Positions 1 through 8,370 are shown, numbered from the stretch's first letter. The stretch is 39,803 nucleotides of DNA from Massilia sp. UBA2709 (GCA_002354135.1 DEKZ01000120.1:2804-42606); one strand, 5' to 3'. Numbers and translations: made by a program. Notes: generated by a model from the sequence alone, not told the origin.

Positions 1-576
1 GAAATGCAGGTCGCTGTCCTCGCGGCAGGGCTCGGTGAAGCGCTCGTCGAAGCCGTCCAGGCGTTCGAGGATGCTCTTGCGGCAGAAGCAGTTGGTGGCC
101 GCGAACTCGGCGCTTTCGCGCTGGCGCGTTTCGCGCTGGTAGTCGGTGAGCTTGCGCGGGAGCGGCATCTCGATGCCCCCGCAGAGGACGTCGACCTTGT
201 CGTCGAAGGCCGCCAGGCCCTGGGCCAGCCAGGTGGCGGCGGGCACGGTGTCGTCGTCGGTGAAGGCAACGATCGGCGCCTGGGCCGCGCGCCAGCCGAG
301 GTTGCGCGCGGCGGCCGGGCCGTGCTGGCCGGAATTGGCCAGGTAGACCAGGCGCGGCCCCCGTTCGACCGTGCGCGCGCGCCATCCCGCGACCAGGTGC
401 AGGGTATTGTGGTTCGGCTCGTCGTCCACGATGATGACTTCGTAGGCGCCGGCCGGCAGGGTCTGGCGGGTGAGGGCGTCGAGGCAGCGGTCGAGCAGGT
501 CCATGCGGCCACAGGTCGGGACCACGACCGAGACCCCGATCGTGGTGCTAGCCGTCGCTGTATTCGTTGTGGGCAT
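1..576 (-). CDS. Glycosyltransferase family 2 (GT-A fold), 3' end outside window
   Basis: The first 192 residues of a family 2 glycosyltransferase are present; the C-terminus lies beyond the window edge. The N-terminus has the GT-A nucleotide-sugar fold: the strand VSVVVPTCGR (residues 15-24), VDDE at 50-53, and the metal-binding TDDD at 106-109. A later acidic pair in REDSDLHF (185-192) fits the usual catalytic ED motif. There is no signal peptide, so it should act on the cytoplasmic face. The ATG at 576 was chosen because coding similarity starts directly after it. The gene follows the ABC exporter by 44 bp on the same strand, which suggests one transcript and a role in making a surface glycan or glycolipid. 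Donor, acceptor and product cannot be read from the sequence. Confidence 0.88.
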   Translation of the reverse strand, partial: MPTTNTATASTTIGVSVVVPTCGRMDLLDRCLDALTRQTLPAGAYEVIIVDDEPNHNTLHLVAGWRARTVERGPRLVYLANSGQHGPAAARNLGWRAAQAPIVAFTDDDTVPAATWLAQGLAAFDDKVDVLCGGIEMPLPRKLTDYQRETRQRESAEFAATNCFCRKSILERLDGFDERFTEPCREDSDLHF

Positions 577-620
577 GCTCGTCTCCAAAGTGTGGCGCAG
601 CACCTGGGCGGGGCGGTGCT

Positions 621-2408
621 CTACCTCGCCATGTCCTTGTCCATTCGTTGCTGCAGCAGCCATAGCCTGGCGTACATGCCCTTGCGGCGCAGCAGCTCGG
701 CGTGGCTGCCCTGTTCGACGATGCGGCCGCGATCCATGACGACGATCGCGTGGGCATTGACGATGGTGGACAGGCGGTGCGCAATAATCAGGGTGGTTCG
801 ATTGCGCGACAAACGGTCGAGTTCCTGCGTGATGGCGTGCTCTGAATCTGAATCAAGTGCCGACGTCGCTTCATCGAAGATCAGGATGGCCGGGTCCTTC
901 AGGATGGCGCGGGCGATCGCGATACGCTGTTTTTCGCCGCCCGAAATGTTGACCCCGCGTTCGCCGACCGGCGTTTCATATTTCTGGGGTAGCGAGACGA
1001 TCAGCTCGTGCAGTTGGGCCGCGCGGCAGGCGGCGATGACTTCGCCGTGGCTGCTGCCGACGCGGCCGTAGGCAATGTTGTTGCCGATGGTGTCATTGAA
1101 GAGGGCGGTGTCCTGGGGCACCACGCCGATCGCGCGGCGCAGGCTGGTGGCGCTGACCTGGCGGATATCCTGGCCGTCGACCAGGATGCGGCCGTTCGCC
1201 GGGTCGTAGTAGCGCAGCAGCAGGCGCGCCAGCGTGGACTTGCCCGAGCCGCTGCGCCCGACCACCGCCAGCGTGGTGCCGGGTGGGATACGCAGGCTGA
1301 GGTCGACCAGCACCGGGCGCGAGGGCTCGTAGTGGAAGCTGACGTGCTCGAACACCACCTCGCCCGGTCCGGCGCGCAGCGGCGGCGCATCCGGCGCGTC
1401 GACGATCTCGGGACGCTCGCGCAGCAGCTCGAACAGGCGTTCGGCGTTGACCCAGGCGTCGCGCGCCTCGCGGTAGACGAAGCCGAGGGCGTTCAGCGGC
1501 AGGCAGACCTGCAGGGCGTAGGCGTTGATCAGGACCAGGTCGCCCACGCTCATGCGGCCGGCCATCACGGCCTGTCCGGCCAGCAGCATGATCGCGCCCA
1601 CGCCCACCGCGATGACCGCGCTCTGGCCGACGTGCAGCGTGAACAGGGCGCGCTGGTTGCCGGCGCCGGCTTCGCGCCAGTCGCGCATGATGGCGGCGAA
1701 GCGTTCGGCCTCGAGCGCCTCGTTGGTGAAGTACTTGACCGTGTCGTAGTTGATCAGGCTGTCGGCCAGGCGGCCCTTGGCGGTGGAATCGAGCTTGTTG
1801 ACGCGGCGCTGGTAGACCACGCGGCGCGCCGTGAACACCAGGGTGAAGCCGGCATACACGAGGAAGGTGACGAGGATGATGCCGGCAAAGCCGGCCGCGT
1901 AGCGGCTGAGCATGATGGCCAGCACCAGGCCGATCTCGACCAGCGTGGGCACGATGGTGAACAAGCCGACCCCGAGCAGGAAGGCAATGCCGCTGGTGCC
2001 GCGGTCGATGTCGGGCAGCAGGCTGCCGAGCTTGCGCCGCGCGTGGAAGCGCGGACCGAGGGCGTGCAGGTGGGCGAAGGTCTTCTGCGCATAGGCCGAG
2101 ACGGCGGCCAGGGTCACGCGCGCGAACAGCAGGTCGCGCCATTCGTTGAACAGCGTCGAGGAAAAGCGCAGGATGGCATAGCCAGCGAGAAGGTAGACCG
2201 GCAGCTGGGCGGGCAGGCCGCCTTGCGGAAAGGCGTCGATGATGCGTTTCAGCAGGAGCGGCACCGCGACCGTGGCGAGCTTGGCGACCAGCAGCAGGAC
2301 CACGGCCGCGGCGATGCGCCAGCGGTGGCGCCCGAGCACCTGCCACAGCTCGGCGCTGATGCGTGTGTCCGCACGGCTGTGGTCGGCGCTGCCCGTCATC
2401 GCTCGCAT
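621..2408 (-). CDS. ABC exporter, fused permease/ATPase (Atm1/HMT1-like half-transporter)
   Basis: A 595-residue half-transporter with an N-terminal six-helix permease (about residues 30-320) and a C-terminal ATPase. ATPase motifs are complete: Walker A GRSGSGKS (384-391), Q-loop VVPQDTALF (429-437), signature ISGGEKQR (488-495), Walker B ILIFDE (508-513) and H-loop His544. The permease segment INYDTVKYFTNE (219-230) resembles the Atm1/HMT1 subgroup, whose members export glutathione-linked or metal-linked substrates, so that assignment is favoured over MsbA or toxin exporters. It probably works as an inner-membrane homodimer. The next gene is a glycosyltransferase, which leaves a glycoconjugate substrate possible. 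The start could also be the ATG three codons downstream; no strong ribosome-binding site decides between them. Confidence 0.9.
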   Translation of the reverse strand: MRAMTGSADHSRADTRISAELWQVLGRHRWRIAAAVVLLLVAKLATVAVPLLLKRIIDAFPQGGLPAQLPVYLLAGYAILRFSSTLFNEWRDLLFARVTLAAVSAYAQKTFAHLHALGPRFHARRKLGSLLPDIDRGTSGIAFLLGVGLFTIVPTLVEIGLVLAIMLSRYAAGFAGIILVTFLVYAGFTLVFTARRVVYQRRVNKLDSTAKGRLADSLINYDTVKYFTNEALEAERFAAIMRDWREAGAGNQRALFTLHVGQSAVIAVGVGAIMLLAGQAVMAGRMSVGDLVLINAYALQVCLPLNALGFVYREARDAWVNAERLFELLRERPEIVDAPDAPPLRAGPGEVVFEHVSFHYEPSRPVLVDLSLRIPPGTTLAVVGRSGSGKSTLARLLLRYYDPANGRILVDGQDIRQVSATSLRRAIGVVPQDTALFNDTIGNNIAYGRVGSSHGEVIAACRAAQLHELIVSLPQKYETPVGERGVNISGGEKQRIAIARAILKDPAILIFDEATSALDSDSEHAITQELDRLSRNRTTLIIAHRLSTIVNAHAIVVMDRGRIVEQGSHAELLRRKGMYARLWLLQQRMDKDMAR

Positions 2409-2760
2409 CCCGGATGGTCTGTTCGTTGGACCATGCGCGGGCGCCGCTCATCGCACCCGATTGCTGTGATGGCTCAAATACTGTTCAGTTATTTGCGGGA
2501 ACTTGCTACGCGTCGCTTGCAAAAGGTGGGCTGCAAGGCAGGCTTGCGGCGGCTCCGGTACACCGGCAAACCATCGGCGCGCTGGCGCATCGGGTAGGCG
2601 CAGCGTGTGCCAGGCCGGCGCCATACGCCCGAATCGGCAGCAGCGGGTCTCTCCAATGTTTCCCATGCTGAGCAGGACTTATCCTACATCGGACCTCTGC
2701 AAAATCAGGAAGTGAAGGCCGCGCGGACAAAGAAGCGGCCGGATCGCGGCAGCGGTGGTC
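2409..2760. other. Intergenic stretch without a recognised gene
   Basis: About 350 bp lies between the start of the ABC exporter gene and the terminator of the next minus-strand gene. It must hold the exporter promoter, but I see no convincing -35/-10 pair. Short open frames here on both strands have no ribosome-binding site and no recognisable sequence. Confidence 0.5.
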
Positions 2761-2786
2761 AAAAAACGGCCGCCCTGCGGCAGCCG
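2761..2786 (-). terminator. Rho-independent terminator of the disordered-protein gene
   Basis: Read on the minus strand: stem CGGCTGCC / GGCGGCCG (one G-T pair), loop GCAG, then six T. It lies 57 bp after the stop codon at 2844 and fits a terminator for that gene. Confidence 0.75.
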
Positions 2787-2843
2787 GTTGAGGGGCCCCG
2801 GCTGCTGCCGGGACCGATGGGAGCGGGTGAAATCCGCGGTGCC

Positions 2844-3737
2844 TTACTTCCGCGAGAAGCCGGTGTCGTCGTCCATCTTGCGGTCGCCCGCCAGCCTGTT
2901 CGCGCCGGCCGGGCTCTTCGGATAGCCGCCTGCGGCATCGTTCGATTCGTGGACCGGGTTCGGTTCCTGCTGCATGCTGGCGCCCGGACGCCAGCGGTTG
3001 GTCTCGGTGGTCGGCCCGCTGTTGCCCGGGCTGCGCGGCAGGCCGCCTGTGGTGTCGTTCGACTTGTGCATCTCGGCATGGCCCTCGGTGCCCATTTCGC
3101 GCCCGCCAGCGCCGGTCTGCGAGCCGCCGCGGTCGGTACTCTGCTGGGCGCCCTGGGCGCCTTCGCGCTGGAGCGATCCCTGCGCGTTCTGCGTGGCGCC
3201 GCGCGGGGGCTGCTGCATTGCTTCCATTGCTTCCTGGCGCACGCCATGGTGGTGCCCCAGCGAGCCGCCCTGCAGTTCGGGCTGGCGCGGGTCCTGCGGA
3301 TTCATCCGGTGCGCGGCCTGGGTGTTGCCGGCGTGTTCGCCTTCGCGGTGCAGCAGGTCGGTGCCGCTGCCCGCAGGGCGGTGGCCGACTGGCTGTTCGA
3401 GCTGGCCATAGGCTTGCGAGCGCTGTTCCATCTGGACCTGGTGGCTGTCGGTGATACCCTGCTGCGGACCGCTGCCGCCGCTTTGCTGGGTCTGCATCGA
3501 GCCGCCCGGCAGGTCCCAGCGGCTGCTTTCTTCAAGCCAGGGGCCCGGGCCCATGCCGCTCTGCTGGGTGCCCATCTGGTCGATGCCCTGGTGGCCCTGC
3601 TGCTGCGAAGCGCCCTGCGGATAGGTGTGGTCGAGCGGCGCGTCCGGGGCGGTCTTGCCCTTGGCATTCTTGTTCCACTTCTCGTTGGCGCCGTTATTGG
3701 TCTGGTTGTTCATCTCGCTGCGTTGGTTCGCGTCCAT
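2844..3737 (-). CDS. Hydrophilic, low-complexity (probably disordered) protein of unknown function
   Basis: A 297-residue protein rich in Gln, Gly, Ser, Asn and His, with no cysteine, signal peptide or membrane segment; I do not recognise a family. Two copies of a short unit are visible near the C-terminus: HKSNDTTGGLPRSP (224-237) and HESNDAAGGYPKSP (263-276). The start is the ATG at 3737, which has AAAGGA eight bases upstream; an in-frame TTG five codons earlier is less likely. Composition resembles hydrophilins and other desiccation or stress proteins, and the divergent neighbour is a KGG-motif protein of similar style, so a stress role is a reasonable inference only. The overlapping plus-strand frame is Ala/Arg-rich and lacks a ribosome-binding site, so I treat it as a shadow. 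Confidence 0.72.
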   Translation of the reverse strand: MDANQRSEMNNQTNNGANEKWNKNAKGKTAPDAPLDHTYPQGASQQQGHQGIDQMGTQQSGMGPGPWLEESSRWDLPGGSMQTQQSGGSGPQQGITDSHQVQMEQRSQAYGQLEQPVGHRPAGSGTDLLHREGEHAGNTQAAHRMNPQDPRQPELQGGSLGHHHGVRQEAMEAMQQPPRGATQNAQGSLQREGAQGAQQSTDRGGSQTGAGGREMGTEGHAEMHKSNDTTGGLPRSPGNSGPTTETNRWRPGASMQQEPNPVHESNDAAGGYPKSPAGANRLAGDRKMDDDTGFSRK

Positions 3738-3823
3738 GTCGTTTCCTTTCAAAAAACGATTTCGCTGGCGGGCGCCGTCGGCGCCGCTGATCTCGCCATG
3801 ATGCGCGCGCCCTCCGACAATCA

Positions 3824-3951
3824 GTATAGGAAGACGCAGCGGTAGTGTGTAGGACTACAACTGATGGCTTTTTTGTTCAGCAGAATTCAATTTCGTAAGT
3901 GCATTTTCTCCTTCCTTAAGTCCTACAAAGTCATCTGAAAACGTCCTATAC
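3824..3951. promoter_or_regulatory. Cluster of TAGGAC/GTCCTA motifs between divergent genes
   Basis: The 339-bp divergent region has four related sites: GTATAGGA (3824-3831), the palindrome TGTAGGACTACA (3848-3859), AGTCCTACA (3919-3927) and GTCCTATAC (3943-3951). The outer and inner sites mirror each other. This looks like an operator array for a dimeric regulator serving both flanking genes. The regulator is unknown, and no such gene is adjacent. Confidence 0.5.
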
Positions 3952-4076
3952 CCTCATCCAATTGCCCTGCCTAAGATGATTTCGACCGGACGCTCATCGG
4001 CGAATTGCGGATGGGAACGGGCCACAGCCTGCCGCAGGACGCGGCGGTTTTACAAGTGAACAGGGAGAACACGATC

Positions 4077-4349
4077 ATGGCTAACCAAGGTAACAAGCAG
4101 GGCGGCAACCAGTCCAACAGCCAGAGCAGCGGCACCCGTAATCGCGGTTTCGCTTCGATGGATCCGGCGCGCCAGCGCGAGATCGCCAGCCAGGGCGGCA
4201 AGGCTGCGCACCAGAAGGGCACCGCGCATGAATTCACTTCGGAAGAAGCCCGCCGTGCAGGCAGCATGAGCCACGGCAACCGCCAGTCGGCCAGCGCCGG
4301 CTCGGCCAGCGGCTCGCGTACCTCGTCGAAGAGCCGCAGCTCGAAGTAA
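4077..4349 (+). CDS. KGG-motif stress-induced protein (con-10/YciG-like)
   Basis: A 90-residue hydrophilic protein. Residues 23-62 carry the KGG pattern twice: RGFASMDPARQREIASQGGKAAH followed by a weaker HEFTSEEARRAGSMSHG. Flanks are low complexity (Gln/Asn/Ser N-terminus, Ser/Arg/Lys C-terminus). Proteins with this motif include Neurospora con-10 and E. coli YciG and are linked to stress or development; their molecular function is unclear. The ATG at 4077 was chosen because AGGGAGA lies about nine bases upstream; upstream in-frame starts lack this. The gene is monocistronic, closed by a strong terminator, and divergent from another disordered protein gene. Confidence 0.88.
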   Translation: MANQGNKQGGNQSNSQSSGTRNRGFASMDPARQREIASQGGKAAHQKGTAHEFTSEEARRAGSMSHGNRQSASAGSASGSRTSSKSRSSK

Positions 4350-4442
4350 GACGAAGCAGCAAGCCGTACCAAGGCCGTGCCGGCAGCACGCGCCTCCCAC
4401 CGCCGATCGGGGCGGTAGGCAAACACACTGAGCTGGACGAAG

Positions 4443-4471
4443 CGGGGAGCCTTGTGCTCCCCGTTTTCTTT
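4443..4471 (+). terminator. Rho-independent terminator of the KGG gene
   Basis: Perfect 8-bp stem CGGGGAGC / GCTCCCCG with loop CTTGT, followed by TTTTCTTT. Confidence 0.88.
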
Positions 4472-4548
4472 CCAAAGATACACACAATTCACCGATGGGA
4501 TCAGGTAGAATCGCTGCGCCTTTTCAACCCAACCTGAGGAACATCGTC

Positions 4549-4950
4549 GTGAAAGAAGCGGTCATTCGTCAAGTCAAGAGCATGTCCATGTCGTGCGATC
4601 GCGTCGGCAATTCGCTGCTCGCGAAATTCTCCACGCAAGGCGCGAGCGACGTCTGCCTGCACATCCCGGCCAACATCGTGTTCTGGCTGATCAAGCACCT
4701 GCCGGTGAACCAGGACCCGACCCTGCAGCCGCCGCCGGCGCCGCCGCAGATCACCCAGTTCGACTGGCAGAATCCGAACACGCCCAAGGCGATCAGCCTG
4801 AACTGCCGCGAGCTGCCGGGCAAGCTGCGCATGTCCTTCAACCTCGACCGCAAGCCGGACCTGGTCGTGGTGCTCGACCGCAGCAACGTCGAACTGCTGC
4901 GCCAGATCCTGAACCTGTACAGCCGCGAACTGATCGACCTCGACGCGTAA
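4549..4950 (+). CDS. Conserved-looking protein of unknown function
   Basis: A 133-residue soluble protein that I do not recognise. It has no signal peptide or membrane helix. A Pro-rich stretch around residues 59-66 (PPPAPPQ) separates an N-terminal part, with a hydrophobic FWLIKHLP segment, from a C-terminal part that reads as alternating strands (LRMSFNLDRKPDLVVVLDRSN) and a final helix. The start is taken as the GTG at 4549 because TGAGGA lies 9-14 bases upstream; an ATG 18 codons earlier overlaps the region just after the KGG terminator and has no ribosome-binding site. It stands 84 bp before the carboxypeptidase gene on the same strand and may share its transcript. Confidence 0.72.
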   Translation: MKEAVIRQVKSMSMSCDRVGNSLLAKFSTQGASDVCLHIPANIVFWLIKHLPVNQDPTLQPPPAPPQITQFDWQNPNTPKAISLNCRELPGKLRMSFNLDRKPDLVVVLDRSNVELLRQILNLYSRELIDLDA

Positions 4951-5034
4951 GCGCTTGAGGCAGAGCCGGGATGGGGGCATGGCCAAATCCGGTATCATGT
5001 TCCACTTTGTGAACGGGCCAACAAAGGATCAGCC

Positions 5035-6156
5035 ATGCCTATCAAAATCAGCCAGCATTTCGACTCCGGCGCCATCGAGGTGGTCGCCTGCGAGAGTGCG
5101 AAACAGATCGACCTGAACCTGCGCCGCGACAACAACGCGGACATCCACCAGTGGTTCCACTTCCGCCTGCAGGGCGCACGCGGCCAGGCCTGCACGATCC
5201 GTTTCCTGAATGCCGGCCAGGCAACCTACCCGAAGGGGTTCGAGGACTACCAGGTGGCGGCCAGCTACGACACCGAGAACTGGTTCCGCGTGCCGACCAG
5301 CTTCGACGGCCAGGTCATGACCGTCAACCACACGCCTGAGCTCGACAGCGTCTACTACGCCTACTTCGAGCCCTACACCTGGGAGCGCCACCTGCGCCTG
5401 CTCGGCGAAGTGGCCGAGAACCCGATCGCGCGCGTGCACGATATCGGCACCACGGTCGACGGCCGCGACATGAACCTGGTCGTGATCGGCAACCCGAACG
5501 CCGAGAAAAAGATCTGGGTCATTGCGCGCCAGCATCCGGGCGAGACCATGGCCGAGTGGTTCGTCGAAGGCATGATGGATGCGCTGCTCGACGACGCCAA
5601 CCCGATCGCGAAGAAGCTCCTGCAGCGCGCCGTGTTCTACATCGTGCCGAACATGAACCCGGACGGCTCGGTGCGCGGCAACCTGCGCACCAACGCGGCA
5701 GGCGCCAACCTGAACCGCGAGTGGATGACCCCGACGCCTGAACGCAGCCCGGAAGTGCTGTGCGTGAAGAACAAGATCCACGAAACCGGCGTCGACATGT
5801 TCTTCGACATCCACGGCGACGAAGCCTTGCCTTACAACTTCGTGGCGGGCAGCGAGATGCTGGCGGACTTTACCCCGGAGCGCCTGGCGGAGCAAAACGC
5901 CTTCATCGAGCGCTACATGGCGGCCAGCCCGGACTTCCAGAACGTCTACGGCTATGCGGCCAGCAAGTACAACGAGGAACTGCTGACCCTGGCCTCGAAG
6001 TACATCGGCCACACCTTCAAGTGCCTGTCGCTGACCCTGGAAATGCCGTTCAAGGACAACGCCAACCTGCCGAACCCGTACACCGGCTGGAACGGCGCAC
6101 GCAGCGCTGCCCTGGGCGCCGCGATCCTGCAGCCGATCCTGCAGTCGCTCGACTGA
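5035..6156 (+). CDS. M14 zinc carboxypeptidase, cytosolic carboxypeptidase (CCP/AGBL) type
   Basis: A 373-residue M14 metallopeptidase. Residues 1-120 form the beta-rich N-domain seen in cytosolic carboxypeptidases; the catalytic domain follows. Zinc ligands are visible as HPGE (His167, Glu170) and His260 in DIHGDE. NPDG (208-211) and NLNREW (225-230, with Arg228) match substrate-binding motifs, and Glu336 in TLEMPFK is the expected catalytic base. There is no signal peptide, so it acts in the cytoplasm. Eukaryotic relatives trim C-terminal glutamates from tubulin; bacterial relatives have unclear substrates, with murein peptides or protein tails possible. The start ATG has AAAGGA seven bases upstream. 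It is followed after 27 bp by a CYTH gene and then a serine hydrolase. Confidence 0.92.
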   Translation: MPIKISQHFDSGAIEVVACESAKQIDLNLRRDNNADIHQWFHFRLQGARGQACTIRFLNAGQATYPKGFEDYQVAASYDTENWFRVPTSFDGQVMTVNHTPELDSVYYAYFEPYTWERHLRLLGEVAENPIARVHDIGTTVDGRDMNLVVIGNPNAEKKIWVIARQHPGETMAEWFVEGMMDALLDDANPIAKKLLQRAVFYIVPNMNPDGSVRGNLRTNAAGANLNREWMTPTPERSPEVLCVKNKIHETGVDMFFDIHGDEALPYNFVAGSEMLADFTPERLAEQNAFIERYMAASPDFQNVYGYAASKYNEELLTLASKYIGHTFKCLSLTLEMPFKDNANLPNPYTGWNGARSAALGAAILQPILQSLD

Positions 6157-6183
6157 TCGCCGCATTTATTGTGAACATCGTTC

Positions 6184-6660
6184 ATGGGCGTTGAAATCGA
6201 GCGCAAGTTCCTGGTCGACGGCGACGCCTGGCGCACGCTGGGCGAAGCGACCCTGCTGCGCCAGGGCTATCTGAGCGCGGATCCGGCGCGTACCGTGCGC
6301 GTGCGTATCGACGGCGCGCGCGCTTTTCTCACCATCAAGGGCAAGAGCGTGGGCGCGTCCCGCGGCGAATGGGAATACCCGATTCCCGTGGACGAAGCCG
6401 CCGAACTGCTGGACGGCCTGTGCCAGCAGCCCCTGGTCGAGAAGGTGCGGCGCCGCATCGCGGTTGGCCCGCATACCTGGGAAGTCGACGAATTCCTCGG
6501 CGCGAATGCCGGCCTGGTGGTCGCCGAGATCGAACTGGCTTCCGAGGACGAGGCTTTCGAGAAGCCCGACTGGATCGGCTGCGAGGTGACGGGCGAGGCG
6601 CGCTATTTCAATTCCAACCTGATTCGTCACCCTTACTCGCAATGGAAAGACTTGGCATGA
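6184..6660 (+). CDS. CYTH-domain protein (inorganic triphosphatase-like)
   Basis: A 158-residue single-domain CYTH protein. The signature ExExK is at residues 4-8 (Glu4, Glu6, Lys8), followed by the alternating charged strands of a triphosphate tunnel: RTVRVRI, FLTIKGK, EWEYPIP, VEKVRRRI, WEVDEF, VVAEIEL. Small bacterial members hydrolyse inorganic triphosphate with a divalent metal; a nucleotidyl cyclase activity is the less likely alternative. No C-terminal CHAD domain is present, so this is the short form. Its TGA overlaps the ATG of the next gene (ATGA at 6657-6660), which indicates translational coupling. Confidence 0.92.
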   Translation: MGVEIERKFLVDGDAWRTLGEATLLRQGYLSADPARTVRVRIDGARAFLTIKGKSVGASRGEWEYPIPVDEAAELLDGLCQQPLVEKVRRRIAVGPHTWEVDEFLGANAGLVVAEIELASEDEAFEKPDWIGCEVTGEARYFNSNLIRHPYSQWKDLA

Positions 6661-7829
6661 CCATGATCACGCGGCGCACGGCGCTCGCTCTCGGACTCGC
6701 ATTGATGTTGCCAGCAGGCGCCGGCGTTGCAGCCAAGCTGGCTGCCGAAGCCGCAAAACCCGTGGCCAGCTATTTCCCGCCGGCAGGCGAATGGGCGCGC
6801 AAGTCGCCCGCCGAACTGGGCATGGATCCGGCCGCGCTGGCTGCCGCCGTCCAGTACGCCCAGTCGCACGAGACCGAGCGCGCGCTCGATTTTTCCGACC
6901 AGGAGAAAACCTTCGGCACGCGCCTGGGTTCGATGCCCACGCGCCGCGCCCACACCAACGGCGTGGTCATCTACAAGGGCTATGTGGTGGCCGAGTTCGG
7001 CGACACGCAATTCGTCGACCCGACTTATTCGGTGGCGAAGAGCATGCTGGCGACGGTGGCCGGCGTTGCCCTGCGCGATGGCCGCATCGGCAAGCTCGAC
7101 GAGCCGGTGGCGCAGCGCGTGAACGACGGCGGCTATGCTTCGGCGCGCAATGCCCAGGTCACTTGGAAGCAGCACCTGCAGCAGGAAACCGAGTGGGAAG
7201 GCAGCCTCTGGGGCAAGAACGCCGATTTCGTCGGCAAGGAAGCCTTCGGTGCGGGCGAGCGCAAGCCGCGCGCCCTGCAGGCGCCGGGCAGCTTCTACGA
7301 ATACAACGACGTGCGCATCAACCGCTTCGCGCTGTCGCTGCTGCGCGTAATGGACAAGCCCGTGCCCGAGGTATTCCAGGAGCAGGTGATGGATGTCATC
7401 GGCGCCTCGAACACCTGGAAATGGGTGCCTTACCACAACAGCTATGTGGAACTGAACGGCAAGCAGGCGCCGTCGGTCAGCGGCGGCACGCGCTGGGGCG
7501 GCGGCATGTGGATCAATTCCTGGGACATGGCGCGCTTCGGCTACCTGTGGCTGCGCGGCGGCCAGTGGAATGGCCGCACCGTGGTGCCGGCCGGCTACGT
7601 CAAGGAAGCCCTGAGCCCGAGCGCGCACGGACCGGACTACGGCTACCTGTGGTGGCTCAACACCAAGGGCAAGAATTTGCCGGGCCTGCCGGCGAACGCC
7701 TTTGCCGCGCTGGGCGCGGGCAGCAACACCATCGTGGTCTCGCCGGACCATGACCTGGTGGTGGTGTGGCGCTGGCATGCCGGCAATCCTGCCGAGTTCA
7801 CCAAGCGTGTGATCGCGGCGATCCGCTAA
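6657..7829 (+). CDS. Exported serine hydrolase of the beta-lactamase/class C family
   Basis: A 390-residue protein with a signal sequence (TRR then a hydrophobic run to about residue 26), so it is likely periplasmic. The nucleophile motif SxxK is Ser125-Val-Ala-Lys128 in TYSVAKSM. The second motif reads Tyr216-Asn-Asp218 (YEYND) in place of the usual Y-x-N. The C-terminal GAGSN region occupies the position of the third motif. Family members include esterases, DD-peptidases and beta-lactamases; a true antibiotic resistance role cannot be claimed. The start at 6657 overlaps the CYTH stop codon and has GGAAAGA upstream; a second ATG two codons later is possible. Confidence 0.88.
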   Translation: MTMITRRTALALGLALMLPAGAGVAAKLAAEAAKPVASYFPPAGEWARKSPAELGMDPAALAAAVQYAQSHETERALDFSDQEKTFGTRLGSMPTRRAHTNGVVIYKGYVVAEFGDTQFVDPTYSVAKSMLATVAGVALRDGRIGKLDEPVAQRVNDGGYASARNAQVTWKQHLQQETEWEGSLWGKNADFVGKEAFGAGERKPRALQAPGSFYEYNDVRINRFALSLLRVMDKPVPEVFQEQVMDVIGASNTWKWVPYHNSYVELNGKQAPSVSGGTRWGGGMWINSWDMARFGYLWLRGGQWNGRTVVPAGYVKEALSPSAHGPDYGYLWWLNTKGKNLPGLPANAFAALGAGSNTIVVSPDHDLVVVWRWHAGNPAEFTKRVIAAIR

Positions 7830-7848
7830 CGTCGCTCACTTGCGGTAA

Positions 7849-8370
7849 TCAACCGAAGGCGTCGTCGTAGCGCACTACGCCTGCCGGCAACATTTTCCCA
7901 TCCAGCAGCGCCGCCATGAAGTACTCCGGCGGCGCGCCCGGGTAGCGCAGGCGGGCATCGCGCTCAAATCCGAAGCGCCGGTAATAATCCGGTTCCCCCA
8001 GCACCACGCAGCCCTGGACGCGGTCCGCCCGCAAGCTTGCCAGCCCGGCTTCGACCAGCGCCGTTCCCGCACCCTTACCCTGTGCCGCCGGCAGCACGCC
8101 CAGCGGCCCCAGTCCCATCCAGCCCAGGTCGGCGCCGTCGACAGACACTGGCGAGAAAGCGCAGTGGCCGAGGATGGCGCCGTCAGCGCCGATTGCCACG
8201 AGCGACAGCGCCAGCCGGCTCCGTGCGCGCAGCCGCTCGACGATCGCGGGTTCGCTGCCGTCGCTGTGCGGATTGCCGGCGAAAGCCGCGCGATGTACCT
8301 CGGCGATGCCAGCCAGGTCGTTGGGCGTTTCAGTGCGGATCGAGAAGGGAAGGGAGGCGGAACGGGGCAT
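7849..8370 (-). CDS. GNAT-family N-acetyltransferase (YhbS-like)
   Basis: A 173-residue acetyltransferase covering the whole GNAT fold. The acetyl-CoA pyrophosphate loop is QGKGAG (97-102) after the strand LGPLGVLP, and a later strand-turn VVLGEPDYYRRFGFE (122-136) matches the YhbS subgroup. The substrate, a small amine or a protein N-terminus, is not predictable. It is convergent with the serine hydrolase (19 bp gap) and downstream of the DUF2863 gene on the same strand by 107 bp. The start ATG at 8370 begins directly before the first conserved strand; its ribosome-binding site is weak. Confidence 0.88.
   Translation of the reverse strand: MPRSASLPFSIRTETPNDLAGIAEVHRAAFAGNPHSDGSEPAIVERLRARSRLALSLVAIGADGAILGHCAFSPVSVDGADLGWMGLGPLGVLPAAQGKGAGTALVEAGLASLRADRVQGCVVLGEPDYYRRFGFERDARLRYPGAPPEYFMAALLDGKMLPAGVVRYDDAFG

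Noticed and set aside
2607..3845. 412-codon plus-strand frame opposite the disordered protein gene
   Set aside because: Ala/Arg/Leu-rich with no ribosome-binding site. The minus strand has a good ribosome-binding site, a repeat unit and its own terminator. Some doubt remains because both products are low complexity.
6657..7829. Antibiotic-resistance beta-lactamase
   Set aside because: Only the SxxK motif is clear; the second motif is YND rather than Y-x-N, and such proteins are usually esterases or peptidases. Resistance cannot be claimed.
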